Source: Kitasatospora albolonga | GTDB lineage: Bacteria > Actinomycetota > Actinomycetes > Streptomycetales > Streptomycetaceae | Assembly (NCBI GenBank): GCA_002082585.1 | Contig: CP020563.1 | Location: forward strand, 124,001 to 188,000 | DNA: 64,000 bases | Direction of reading: 5' to 3' | Shown here: positions 1 through 8,251 of the stretch, piece by piece | Layout of the letters: every line of letters starts with the position of its first letter | Numbering within the stretch: position 1 is the stretch's first letter | Made by a program: the position numbers and the translations under genes | Notes under the pieces: model-generated | Seen by the model: the letters and a program-made list of their open reading frames with translations, nothing else | Told to the model about the DNA's origin: nothing | Databases searched by the model: none

Positions 1-156
1 CCCGCTCTCGCGGCCCGGACCCGGCACCGGCTCCTCGACTCGCTCGCCGACACCCCGGCGCTTCTGCTCGGGACCCATTTCCCGCCGCCCACCGCCGGAT
101 TCGTCCGGCGCGCGGGCGACGCGTACCGGCTGGTCCCGGCCCCGCCGGAACACTGA
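1..156 (+). CDS. MBL-fold metallo-hydrolase, C-terminal fragment
   Basis: This is the last 51 codons of a gene that begins before the window, reading in frame 1 to a TGA at 154-156. The tail contains a Leu-rich stretch followed by GTHFPPPTAGFV and GDAYRLVP. In actinobacterial metallo-beta-lactamase-fold hydrolases, such a 'LGTHFP.PTAG' segment carries the last metal-binding histidine near the C-terminus. The reading is therefore a glyoxylase-II-like or lactonase-like hydrolase. The catalytic HxHxDH motif lies outside the window, so substrate cannot be inferred. It is convergent with the next gene, with only 3 nt between the two stops. Confidence 0.6.
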   Translation, partial: PALAARTRHRLLDSLADTPALLLGTHFPPPTAGFVRRAGDAYRLVPAPPEH

Positions 157-159
157 CGG

Positions 160-1692
160 TCACCCCAGGCCGAACGAGCGGACCGCCGCCAGGAAGGCGT
201 CCGGCCGGGTGGTGTGGACGAGGTGGCCCGCCTCGACGGTGACGAACGTGCCCCCGGGGATCGCGTCCGCCAGCCGGGCGAGCTGTTCCTGGTCGATATG
301 GCTGGCGGGGCCGCCGCCGATGACCAGGGTGGGGGCGGTGATCTCCGCGAGCCGGTCGCGGAGCCCGGGGTCGGGGTCGTTCAGCTGAGCGTCGGTGTCC
401 GGGACGACGGGCCAGTCGAAGCCGAGCGGGCCTTCGGGGCGGACGGCGGGCGGGCGCGGCGGGTCGAGCGGGTGGAGGGGCGGGGCGTCCTCGATGATCA
501 GGCGCCCGATGAGGCCGGGCTCGCGCTGGGCGAGGAGGCAGGCGGCCACCCCGCCCATGGAGTGGCCGATCACGGTGGCACCGGCCAGGTTGCGGGCCTC
601 CAGGAAGGCGTGCAGGTCGTCACGGAACAGCTCGAAGGAGTAGCGGCCGGGCCAGTCGCTCAGCCCGTGGCCCCGGAAGTCGGGGGCGTACACGCGGTGT
701 TCGGCGGCCAGTTCCCCGGCGATCCGGGTCCAGGTGAGGGAGGAGCCGGACCGGCCGTGGAGGAGGACGACGGGCGGGGCGGAGGGCTCGCCCCACACCC
801 GGTACGCGAGCCGGACACCGCCCGCCGACACGCTCCGGACCTCCGCGTCGAGGAAGGCCGCGACCGTACGGGAGAAGGCGCCCGCGTCGTCAAGCCAGGG
901 GAAGTGGCCAGCGCCCCGCTGGACGGTGAACTCCGCGTGCGGGAAGAGCGCGGCGAGCTCCGTGGCCCGGTCGGGGCTCGGGTGCCCGTCGTACTCCCCG
1001 GCCAGGACGAGCACCGGCGCGGCCAGCTCGCGCAGGGCGGCGGCCGTGGCGCCGGGGTCGAAGGCCCCCGTACCGGCGTAGCGGTCACGCGCCTCCGGGT
1101 TGGTCTGCCCGGCGGAGGCGGCGGCATGGGCCTGGGCCGCCGCGTCCCAGCGGCCGTAGGTGAGCGGGCGGACGGCGGGCCACAGTTCGGCGAACGGCCC
1201 TCCGGCGAGCAGCGCCTCCTGGGCGGCCCGCGCCCGCGGGTACCAGGGCTCGTCGCGGCGCAGTTCGGCGGCCTCGCGGAGGTCCTGGCCGGTCACCTCG
1301 ATGCCCACGGCCCGGGTGCTGGGCGTGACGAGGGTCAGGGTGCGCAGCCGCTCGGGGTGCCGGGCGGCGTACAGCAGGGCGAGGTCGGCGGAGGCGGAGT
1401 GGGCCAGTACGTCGACGCGGTCCGCGCCGAGGTGCTCGCGCAGCGCCTCCACGTCGTCCACGAGCCGGTCGCAGCGGTAGGTGGAGGGGTCCTCGGGCAC
1501 GGCGGAGTCCCCCGTACCGCGCAGGTCGAGCAGGACCAGCTGCCGTACGGCGGAGAGTCCGCCGAGGTCGCCCAGGTACGCGCTCGCCCGCATCGGTCCG
1601 CCCGGCAGGCAGATCAGCGGCTCGCCCTCCCCCACCAGGCGGTAGGCGAGCGGGGTGGTGTCGTACGCGGAGAAGGTCGGCATGCCGTCCAT
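160..1692 (-). CDS. tandem double alpha/beta-hydrolase
   Basis: A 510-residue protein made of two complete alpha/beta-hydrolase folds in one chain. Domain 1 (about residues 5-285) has nucleophile Ser99 in LAHSAS, acid Asp235 and His263 in GAGHF. Domain 2 (about 286-510) has the canonical GHSMGG elbow with Ser378 and His490 in EAGHL, plus the HG oxyanion loop at LLHGRSGSS. A usual family member is about 270-300 residues, so this is a fusion. Domain 1 has an AHSAS elbow instead of GxSxG but keeps the triad, so both sites may work. The ATG at 1690-1692 was chosen; an in-frame ATG at 1681-1683 is an equal candidate, and neither has a strong ribosome site. Substrate unknown; probably an ester, lactone or epoxide. 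Confidence 0.88.
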   Translation of the reverse strand: MDGMPTFSAYDTTPLAYRLVGEGEPLICLPGGPMRASAYLGDLGGLSAVRQLVLLDLRGTGDSAVPEDPSTYRCDRLVDDVEALREHLGADRVDVLAHSASADLALLYAARHPERLRTLTLVTPSTRAVGIEVTGQDLREAAELRRDEPWYPRARAAQEALLAGGPFAELWPAVRPLTYGRWDAAAQAHAAASAGQTNPEARDRYAGTGAFDPGATAAALRELAAPVLVLAGEYDGHPSPDRATELAALFPHAEFTVQRGAGHFPWLDDAGAFSRTVAAFLDAEVRSVSAGGVRLAYRVWGEPSAPPVVLLHGRSGSSLTWTRIAGELAAEHRVYAPDFRGHGLSDWPGRYSFELFRDDLHAFLEARNLAGATVIGHSMGGVAACLLAQREPGLIGRLIIEDAPPLHPLDPPRPPAVRPEGPLGFDWPVVPDTDAQLNDPDPGLRDRLAEITAPTLVIGGGPASHIDQEQLARLADAIPGGTFVTVEAGHLVHTTRPDAFLAAVRSFGLG

Positions 1693-1899
1693 CCAAACAG
1701 GACCGCGCGGCCGGCCGCACCGGACTTCGCCGCGGGCCGATCGACGGGAAGTCGGCTGCCGTGCGACGGGGGGCCGCGAGCCGGTCCGCAGGAGAACCAG
1801 CGGGCCGGTCGGCGGGGGGCCGGGGACCGATCCGCGGGTGATCCGTGCGCCCCTCTTGCCAGCGCCCCCGGGCTCCTGAATTACTGCTCCCAGGAAGAT

Positions 1900-1917
1900 C
1901 GACCGAATGATCGGTCG
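1900..1917. promoter_or_regulatory. TetR-type palindrome upstream of paaK
   Basis: A perfect inverted repeat of two 7-bp arms (CGACCGA and TCGGTCG) separated by ATGA, lying 26 bp upstream of the paaK start. The ACCG-N6-CGGT core has the half-site and spacing reported for PaaR-like TetR repressors of phenylacetate genes. That it is bound by such a repressor is inference; no TetR gene is in the window. Confidence 0.55.
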
Positions 1918-1943
1918 TCCGGTTCGGGAGAGGAAGGGCCCTG

Positions 1944-3239
1944 ATGACAGCCATGCTGGACGCGGCGGAGCAGCTCGGCCGCGCTGACCTGGAGGCCCTC
2001 CAGCTGGAGCGGCTCCGTACGACCCTGCGGCACGCCTACAAGAACGTGCCCTTCTACCGGGCGGCGTTCGACGGGGCGGGGCTGCGGCCGGAGGACTGCC
2101 GTACGCTCGCCGACCTCGCCCGCTTCCCGTTCACCGCCAAGGCCAATCTGCGCGACAACTACCCGTTCGGGATGTTCGCCGTACCGGAGCGGGACGTCCG
2201 GCGCATCCACGCCTCCAGCGGCACGACCGGGCTGCCGACCGTCGTCGGGTACACCGAACGGGACCTGGACACCTGGGCGGACGTGGTCGCCCGGTCGATC
2301 CGGGCGGCGGGCGGCAGGCCCGGCCACAAGGTCCATGTGGCGTACGGGTACGGGCTGTTCACCGGCGGCCTCGGCGCGCACTGCGGTGCCGAGCGGCTCG
2401 GCTGCACGGTGATCCCCGCGTCCGGCGGGATGACGGCGCGCCAGGTGCGGCTGATCCAGGACTTCCGGCCCGAGATCATCATGATCACGCCCTCCTACAT
2501 GCTGACGCTGCTGGACGAGTTCGAACGGCAGGGCGTCGACCCGCGGACGACCTCCCTCAAGGTGGGGATCTTCGGCGCGGAGCCGTGGACCGAGGCGATG
2601 CGCCGGGAGATCGAGGAGCGGTTCGCGATCGACGCCGTCGACATATACGGGCTCTCCGAGGTGATGGGCCCCGGGGTGGCACAGGAGTGCGTGGAGACGA
2701 AGGACGGGCTGCACATCTGGGAGGACCACTTCTATCCGGAGGTCGTGGACCCGTTCACCGGTGAGGTGCTGCCGGACGGGGAGGAGGGCGAGCTGGTCTT
2801 CACCTCGCTCACCAAGGAGGCGATGCCGGTGATCCGCTACCGCACCCGGGATCTGACGCGGCTGCTGCCGGGGACGGCCCGGAATTTCCGCCGGATGGAG
2901 AAGGTCACCGGGCGCAGCGACGACATGGTGATCCTGCGCGGGGTGAACCTGTTCCCGACCCAGATCGAGGAGATCGTGCTGCGTACGCCCGCCGTCGCCC
3001 CGCATTTCCAGCTGCGGCTGACCCGGCAGGGGCGGCTGGACGCGCTGACGGTACGGGCGGAGGCGCGGGCGGACGCGAGCGCGGCCGACCGGGAGAAGGC
3101 GGCGCTGGCCATCGCGGCGGCGGTGAAGGACGGGGTCGGGGTGTCGGTGGGGGTCGAGATCGTGGACCCGGAGTCGCTGGAGCGGTCGGTGGGCAAGGTC
3201 CGGCGGATCGTGGATCTGCGGGAGTCCGGCGCGGGGTGA
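1944..3239 (+). CDS. paaK: phenylacetate-CoA ligase
   Basis: A 431-residue ANL-superfamily ligase that activates phenylacetate with ATP and CoA to phenylacetyl-CoA, the entry step of aerobic phenylacetate degradation. The sequence shows the P-loop-like ASSGTTGLPTVVGYT near residue 93, IYGLSEVMGPG in the adenylate region, and the hinge and C-terminal GRSDDMVILRGVNLFPTQIE, all typical of PaaK. The length equals the family norm. The ATG follows a strong GGAGAGGAAGG site. No paaABCDE epoxidase or other phenylacetate gene lies in the window, so this is a stand-alone copy. A palindrome just upstream suggests repression by a TetR-type regulator. It could accept a substituted phenylacetate or another aryl acid. 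Confidence 0.93.
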   Translation: MTAMLDAAEQLGRADLEALQLERLRTTLRHAYKNVPFYRAAFDGAGLRPEDCRTLADLARFPFTAKANLRDNYPFGMFAVPERDVRRIHASSGTTGLPTVVGYTERDLDTWADVVARSIRAAGGRPGHKVHVAYGYGLFTGGLGAHCGAERLGCTVIPASGGMTARQVRLIQDFRPEIIMITPSYMLTLLDEFERQGVDPRTTSLKVGIFGAEPWTEAMRREIEERFAIDAVDIYGLSEVMGPGVAQECVETKDGLHIWEDHFYPEVVDPFTGEVLPDGEEGELVFTSLTKEAMPVIRYRTRDLTRLLPGTARNFRRMEKVTGRSDDMVILRGVNLFPTQIEEIVLRTPAVAPHFQLRLTRQGRLDALTVRAEARADASAADREKAALAIAAAVKDGVGVSVGVEIVDPESLERSVGKVRRIVDLRESGAG

Positions 3240-3274
3240 AACGGCGTCCGGGGGTCCGGCGCGGGCTCAAACAG

Positions 3275-3289
3275 CGCCGGTGACCGGCG
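3275..3289. terminator. small hairpin after paaK
   Basis: CGCCGG-tga-CCGGCG forms a 6-bp stem with a 3-nt loop about 35 nt after the paaK stop. There is no U-tract, which is common for Streptomyces terminators. The short stem makes this only a weak call. Confidence 0.3.
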
Positions 3290-3379
3290 TGTTCACACCA
3301 CCGCAACACCCGTTCCCACTATGCGGACAGCTGCTCGAAAATCTCGACAGCGGGGGCCGGGCCCTGCGAGTCTCCCGCT

Positions 3380-4270
3380 ATGCATCTCGCCAACCGTTCC
3401 CTGGTCACCGCCGTCTGCTCCGCCACCGTCCTCTGCGCCGCCCTGGCCGGCTGCGCCCCGCAGCCGGAGGAGAAGAGGAAGGACGAGGCGTCGGGCCGGT
3501 CCGGCGCGTCGGCCGGGGCCTGCGCGCCGGGCGGGCTCGCCACCCAGGTCCCGGGGAAGCTGACCGTCGGCACGGACAAGCCCGCGTACGCCCCCTGGTT
3601 CTCCGACGACGAGCCGTCCAACGGCAAGGGATTCGAGTCGGCGGTGGCGTACGCGGTGGCGAAGCAGCTCGGTTACGGCCGCGATGCGGTGGTCTGGCAG
3701 CACGTGCCGTTCAACAGCGCGTTCGCGCCCGGCGCCAAGAAGTTCGACTTCGACATCAACCAGGTCTCCATCAGCGAGTCCCGCAGGAAAGCCGTGGCGT
3801 TCTCGTCGGGCTACTACGACGTGCGGCAGGCGGTCGTCGCGCTGAAGTCGTCGAAGGCGGCCGGGGCGAAGAGTGTGGCCGACCTCAGAAAGGTGCGGCT
3901 GGGCGCCCAAGTGGGCACGACCAGCCTGGAGTTCATCAACGACCTGGTGAAGCCCGAGACGGAACCCGCCGTCTACCAGCGCAATGACTTCGCCAAGTCG
4001 GCCCTGAAGAACGGCCAGGTGGACGCCATCGTGGTGGACCTGCCCACCGCCTTCTACATCACCGGGGCCGAGGTGCCCGAGGCGAAGGTCGTCGGCCAGT
4101 TCCCGGACTCGCCCGACAACCCGGAGCAGTTCGGTCTCGTCCTCGACAAGGAGTCCACGCTCACCCCCTGCGTCAGCGGAGCCGTGGACGCCCTGCGGAA
4201 GGACGGCACGCTGGCCGCCCTGGAGAAGGAGTGGCTCTCCGACGCCGTCGACGCGCCGGTGCTCAAGTGA
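3380..4270 (+). CDS. amino-acid ABC transporter substrate-binding lipoprotein
   Basis: A 296-residue extracytoplasmic solute-binding protein of the polar amino acid (family 3) type. A signal peptide with lipobox LAGC puts the lipidated cysteine at residue 25. The mature part begins with the typical KLTVGTDKPAYAPWF strand, followed by NGKGFESAVAYAVAKQLG and a DFDINQVSIS segment. Its stop overlaps the permease start by 4 nt, and the permease and ATPase follow in the same operon, giving a complete importer. Ligand specificity within polar amino acids cannot be read from sequence. Confidence 0.93.
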   Translation: MHLANRSLVTAVCSATVLCAALAGCAPQPEEKRKDEASGRSGASAGACAPGGLATQVPGKLTVGTDKPAYAPWFSDDEPSNGKGFESAVAYAVAKQLGYGRDAVVWQHVPFNSAFAPGAKKFDFDINQVSISESRRKAVAFSSGYYDVRQAVVALKSSKAAGAKSVADLRKVRLGAQVGTTSLEFINDLVKPETEPAVYQRNDFAKSALKNGQVDAIVVDLPTAFYITGAEVPEAKVVGQFPDSPDNPEQFGLVLDKESTLTPCVSGAVDALRKDGTLAALEKEWLSDAVDAPVLK

Positions 4271-5145
4271 CCCTGCACAAGACGCTCCCCGGGGAGGACA
4301 CGTACACCCCCTCCGAGCGCCGGATCGCCCGCGAGCGCCATCGGCGGGCCCGCACCCGGCGGGCGACGGCGATCGCCGCGGCCAGCACGCTGGTGACGGG
4401 CGCGGTGCTGTTCCTGCTGATCACGGGCTCGCCGGGCTGGGACCGTACGCGGGAGACGTTCTTCAGCCCCGACTACGCGCGCATCGCGCTGCCGCAGGTG
4501 CTGGAGGGCCTGTGGCTTAATCTGCGGCTGCTGGCGGTGTGCGGGAGCGCCGTGCTGGCGTTCGGTCTGCTGCTGGCGGTGGCCCGGACGCTGCGCGGGC
4601 CGGTGTTCTTCCCGGTCCGGGCGCTGGCCACCGCCTACACGGACTTCTTCCGTGGACTGCCCCTGATCATCTGCCTGTTGATGGTGGTCTTCGGGGTGCC
4701 CGCGCTGCGTCTGGAGGGGGTGACCACCGATCCGGTGCTGCTGGGCGGTGCCGCGCTCGTGCTGACGTACTCGGCGTACGTCGCGGAGGTCTTCCGGGCG
4801 GGCATCGAGTCGGTGCACCCCTCGCAGCGGGCCGCCGCCCGGTCGCTGGGGCTCAGCAGCGGAAAGACGCTGCGCTTCGTCGTTCTGCCCCAGGCGGTGC
4901 GCCGGGTGGTGCCGCCGCTCCTCAACGACCTGGTCTCCCTCCAGAAGGACACCGGTCTCGTCTCGATCGCGGGGGCGGTCGACGCGGTGTACGCGGCGCA
5001 GATCATCGCGAGCAAGGACTTCAACTACACCCCGTACGTCGTGGCGGGTCTGGTCTTCGTCGCGCTGACCATCCCCATGACCCGGTTCACCGACTGGGTG
5101 ACGGCCCGGATGGACCGGCGGCGGGCCCAGGGAGGGATCGTATGA
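4267..5145 (+). CDS. amino-acid ABC transporter permease
   Basis: A HisM/GlnP-type inner-membrane permease of 292 residues. It has an N-terminal cytoplasmic basic stretch, a first membrane segment near residues 38-58, and the family signature: DFFRGLPLIICLLMVVFG, then the EAA-like loop VHPSQRAAARSLGLSSGKTLRFVVLPQAVRR that contacts the ATPase. The GTG at 4267 was chosen because it overlaps the stop of the binding-protein gene (GTGA), the usual coupling in this genome. A longer in-frame ATG at 4231 would overlap that gene by 40 nt and adds only an Arg-rich tail. It probably forms a homodimer with the ATPase encoded next. Confidence 0.93.
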   Translation: MTLHKTLPGEDTYTPSERRIARERHRRARTRRATAIAAASTLVTGAVLFLLITGSPGWDRTRETFFSPDYARIALPQVLEGLWLNLRLLAVCGSAVLAFGLLLAVARTLRGPVFFPVRALATAYTDFFRGLPLIICLLMVVFGVPALRLEGVTTDPVLLGGAALVLTYSAYVAEVFRAGIESVHPSQRAAARSLGLSSGKTLRFVVLPQAVRRVVPPLLNDLVSLQKDTGLVSIAGAVDAVYAAQIIASKDFNYTPYVVAGLVFVALTIPMTRFTDWVTARMDRRRAQGGIV

Positions 5146-5909
5146 GCACAGCACCCGCTCCGGGCGGCCCGGTGCTGCGGATGGAGGCCGTCCGCAAGTC
5201 GTTCGGCACGTCGCTCGTCCTGCGGGACGTGGACCTGGAGGTGGCCCCGCACACCGTGACCGCCCTGATCGGCGCCTCCGGGTCGGGGAAGTCGACCCTG
5301 CTGCGCTGCGCCAACCTGCTGGAGGAGGTCGACGACGGGGCGATCTGGCTGGAGGGCGAGGAGATCACCGATCCCCGGGCGGACGCGGACGCGGTGCGCC
5401 GCCGGATCGGGGTGGTGTTCCAGGCGTACAACCTCTTCCCGCACCTCACCGTCCTCCAGAACATCACCCTCGCCCCGCGGCACGTCCACGGCCTCTCCCG
5501 CGCCGAGGCCGAGGAGCGGGCGCGCGAGCTGCTGGAGCGGCTCGGGCTCGGGGCGAAGGCCGACGAGTACCCGGACCGGCTGAGCGGCGGCCAGCAGCAG
5601 CGTACGGCCATCGTGCGGGCGCTGGCGGTACGGCCCCGGCTGCTGCTCCTGGACGAGATCACCGCCGCCCTGGACCCGGAGCTGGTGGGCGAGGTGCTGA
5701 ACCTGGTCCGGGAGGTGAAGGACGAGGGGATGACGATGGTGATCGCCACCCACGAGATGGCCTTCGCCCGCGAGGTCGCCGACCAGGTCTGCTTCCTGGA
5801 CGCGGGCGTGGTGCTGGAGCGCGGCACCCCGCAGGAGGTGTTCGGCGCGCCCCGGGAGGAGCGTACGCAGCGGTTCCTGCGGCGGATCGTGGCGGCGGGG
5901 CGGCTGTGA
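5142..5909 (+). CDS. amino-acid ABC transporter ATP-binding protein
   Basis: A 255-residue GlnQ/HisP-type ATPase. Visible motifs are Walker A GASGSGKST (about residues 42-50), the Q-loop FQAYNLFPHLTV, the signature LSGGQQQR, Walker B LLLLDEITAALDPE and the switch histidine in IATHEMAFA. The ATG at 5142 overlaps the permease stop (ATGA) and is preceded by GGGAGGG. It powers uptake of the ligand delivered by the lipoprotein encoded upstream; the three genes form one translationally coupled operon. Confidence 0.95.
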   Translation: MSTAPAPGGPVLRMEAVRKSFGTSLVLRDVDLEVAPHTVTALIGASGSGKSTLLRCANLLEEVDDGAIWLEGEEITDPRADADAVRRRIGVVFQAYNLFPHLTVLQNITLAPRHVHGLSRAEAEERARELLERLGLGAKADEYPDRLSGGQQQRTAIVRALAVRPRLLLLDEITAALDPELVGEVLNLVREVKDEGMTMVIATHEMAFAREVADQVCFLDAGVVLERGTPQEVFGAPREERTQRFLRRIVAAGRL

Positions 5910-5917
5910 GGCGGGGC

Positions 5918-5945
5918 CGCGCCGCTACCGGTCGCAGGCGGCGCG
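5918..5945 (+). terminator. possible terminator after the amino-acid ABC operon
   Basis: An 8-bp stem (CGCGCCGC with GCGGCGCG) around a 12-nt loop, followed by AAAAG, just after the ATPase stop. Confidence 0.4.
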
Positions 5946-5993
5946 AAAAGCAATCCAGTCACAAACATTACTCGGTTACGTTATTCTTGGCCG

Positions 5994-8045
5994 GTGCCGA
6001 ACTCCGACTCCGTACTCAGTGACGCCCTCAGCCAGGAACGCGCCTACCACGACACCTGCCGAACAGCACTCACCGCCATGATCGACGGCGCCCAGGAACA
6101 GGTGACCGTCGGGGAACACGCCTCCGCGTCCGGCGCCGACGCCGAGGTGCTCGGCCGCCAACTGCGCGGTCAGGCCAAGAAGTTCCGGGAGCTGCCCGAA
6201 GGACCACTGTTCTTCGGGCGCCTCGACTTCGCCCGGGACCTCCCGGCCGCGGGCGACCACGCCGGGCAGACATACCACATCGGGCGGATGCGCATCGCCC
6301 CCGATCCGTCCGCGCCGCCGCTGGTGATCGACTGGCGCGCGCCGGTCGCCCGCGCCTTCTACCGGGCGAGCGCCCGTGACCCGCACGGCCTCGCCGTACG
6401 GCGCCGTTTCGGCTGGTCACCGGCCGGACACGGCGAATCCGACGAGCTGACCGGACTGGAGGACGAGCACCTCGACAGGGGCGAGACGCGGGAGAGCGAC
6501 ATCGTCGCCGGAGAGATCGAACGTCCCCGCATCGGCCCGATGCGCGATATCGCCGCCACCATCCAGCCCGAACAGGACACCCTCGTACGCGAGGAGTTCA
6601 CCACCTCCCTCTGCGTCCAGGGCGCCCCGGGCACCGGCAAGACCGCCGTCGGGCTGCACCGCGCCGCCTACCTCCTCTACACCTGCCCGCAACGCGTCCA
6701 GCGCGGCGGGATGCTGATCCTCGGACCCAACCGCGCCTTCCTCTCCTACATCGCCGAAGTCCTGCCCGCGCTCGGCGAGACGGGCGTGCGGCAGTCGACG
6801 CTCGACGAGGAGATCGCCCGCCATCCGGCCGGGGCCGAGGACAGCGACACGGCGGCGGCGCTCAAGCACGACATCCGGATGGCCGAGGTCCTGCGGCGCG
6901 CGCTCCACGCACACGTGCGGACGGCCAGCGCGCAGTCCCTGGTCCTGCCGGACGGCTCCTACCGCTGGCGGGTGCCCGCCGGTGAACTGGAGCGGATCGT
7001 CCGGGACGTGCTCGCGGAGGAACCCGCCTACGCCGTGGGGCGCGAGCGGGTCCGTACCCGTATCGTCCGCTCCGTCCAGCAACAGGCCGAACGCCGCGCC
7101 GGACCCCGTACCCCCGCCTGGGTGCGGAAGGTCTCCCGGGCCCGTCCGCTCACCGCCCTCCTCGACACCCTCTGGCCCACCGTGCGGCCCGAGCAGGTCC
7201 TCGCCGGGCTGCTCACCGGTCCGGACACCCTGGCGGCGGCGGCCGACGGCATTCTGGAGCCGGACGAGCAGAAGGCCCTCCTGCGGACCCGACCGCCGCG
7301 CCCCACCGGGCCGGGCCGCTGGTCGGCGGCCGATCTGGTGCTGCTCGACGAGCTCGCGGGGCTCATCGAACGGCCCGCCGGATACGGGCACATCGTGGTC
7401 GACGAGGCACAGGACCTGTCCCCCATGCAGTGCCGCGCCATCGCCCGCCGCTCCCCCTCCGGCTCCCTCACCGTCCTCGGGGACCTGGCCCAGGGCACCA
7501 CCCCCTGGGCCGCCCGCGACTGGCCAGGGTTCCTCGCCCATCTGGGCAAACCGGACGCCGTCACCACCGCGCTCACCACGGGGCTCCGCGTCCCGGGTGC
7601 CGTCGCCGAACTCGCCAACCGCCTTCTGGAGCACCTCGATGCCGACGTACCCCCCGCCCGCTCCCTGCGGCGCGACGGGGAGGTGAGGACCGAGGCGGTC
7701 CGCGACACGGCGGCGGCGACCGTGGCGGCCGTGGACGCGGCCCTGGAGCGCGCGGGTTCCATCGGCGTGATCGCGGCCGACTCCGGGGCGCCCGGGCTGC
7801 GGGCCGCCCTGGGCGCGGCCGGTATCCGGGCGGCGGGCCCCGACACCCCCGGGGCGCGCGTCACCGTGGTGCCCGCTTCGGCGGCGAAGGGGCTGGAGTA
7901 CGACCAAGTGGTCGTGGTGGAGCCCGCGGCCATCGTCGACGCCGAACCCCGCGGCCTGAACCGGCTCTACGTGGCGCTCACCCGGACCGTCTCCCATCTC
8001 CGTATCGTCCACTCCAGGCCCCTGCCGTCCGCGCTCGGGTGCTGA
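5994..8045 (+). CDS. helR: HelD/HelR-type RNA polymerase recycling ATPase
   Basis: A 683-residue superfamily-1 (UvrD/Rep-like) ATPase. After an N-terminal coiled region and the IDWRAPVARAFY segment typical of HelD-like proteins come Walker A GAPGTGKT (residues 210-217), motif II DEAQD (about 470-474) and a C-terminal motif VI region YVALTRTVSHLRI. HelD-family proteins pull stalled RNA polymerase off DNA or nucleic acid; the actinobacterial HelR branch also displaces rifamycins from polymerase. The assignment to HelR rather than another HelD paralogue is inference. The GTG start has no ribosome site and lies just after an AT-rich stretch, suggesting a leaderless mRNA. The rifamycin-associated palindrome known before some helR genes is not visible here. 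Confidence 0.82.
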   Translation: MPNSDSVLSDALSQERAYHDTCRTALTAMIDGAQEQVTVGEHASASGADAEVLGRQLRGQAKKFRELPEGPLFFGRLDFARDLPAAGDHAGQTYHIGRMRIAPDPSAPPLVIDWRAPVARAFYRASARDPHGLAVRRRFGWSPAGHGESDELTGLEDEHLDRGETRESDIVAGEIERPRIGPMRDIAATIQPEQDTLVREEFTTSLCVQGAPGTGKTAVGLHRAAYLLYTCPQRVQRGGMLILGPNRAFLSYIAEVLPALGETGVRQSTLDEEIARHPAGAEDSDTAAALKHDIRMAEVLRRALHAHVRTASAQSLVLPDGSYRWRVPAGELERIVRDVLAEEPAYAVGRERVRTRIVRSVQQQAERRAGPRTPAWVRKVSRARPLTALLDTLWPTVRPEQVLAGLLTGPDTLAAAADGILEPDEQKALLRTRPPRPTGPGRWSAADLVLLDELAGLIERPAGYGHIVVDEAQDLSPMQCRAIARRSPSGSLTVLGDLAQGTTPWAARDWPGFLAHLGKPDAVTTALTTGLRVPGAVAELANRLLEHLDADVPPARSLRRDGEVRTEAVRDTAAATVAAVDAALERAGSIGVIAADSGAPGLRAALGAAGIRAAGPDTPGARVTVVPASAAKGLEYDQVVVVEPAAIVDAEPRGLNRLYVALTRTVSHLRIVHSRPLPSALGC

Positions 8046-8100
8046 GAAACGGAACGGCGCCGGACGAACCGGACCGATCGATTCGGACTCAACGATCTCT

Positions 8101-8142
8101 TGGTCCAGACCTCTTGACGATTGGTCTAGTCCTTCTTAGGGT
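8101..8142 (+). promoter_or_regulatory. chitinase promoter with 12-bp direct repeats
   Basis: Two near-identical 12-mers, TGGTCCAGACCT (8101-8112) and TGGTCTAGTCCT (8122-8133), lie exactly 21 bp apart. Between and beyond them sit a -35 box TTGACG (8114-8119) and a -10 box TAGGGT (8137-8142) with 17-bp spacing, the second repeat filling most of the spacer. This is the layout known from Streptomyces chitinase promoters, where such TGGTC-AGACC sites are bound by GntR-type DasR and other regulators. Confidence 0.85.
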
Positions 8143-8251
8143 CGCGGAGACGCTGCGGGGGTGCCCGGGAGACACCACGTACTCGGGGCCACGCAGGGTC
8201 GTCGGCCAGGGACCCACCCCTGCCCTTCGGACGTCACCCGAGGAGCCCCCC

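Noticed and set aside
5910..5993. Rifamycin-associated element before helR.
   Set aside because: No GGGGCTTGC-type palindrome is present in the 84-nt spacer.
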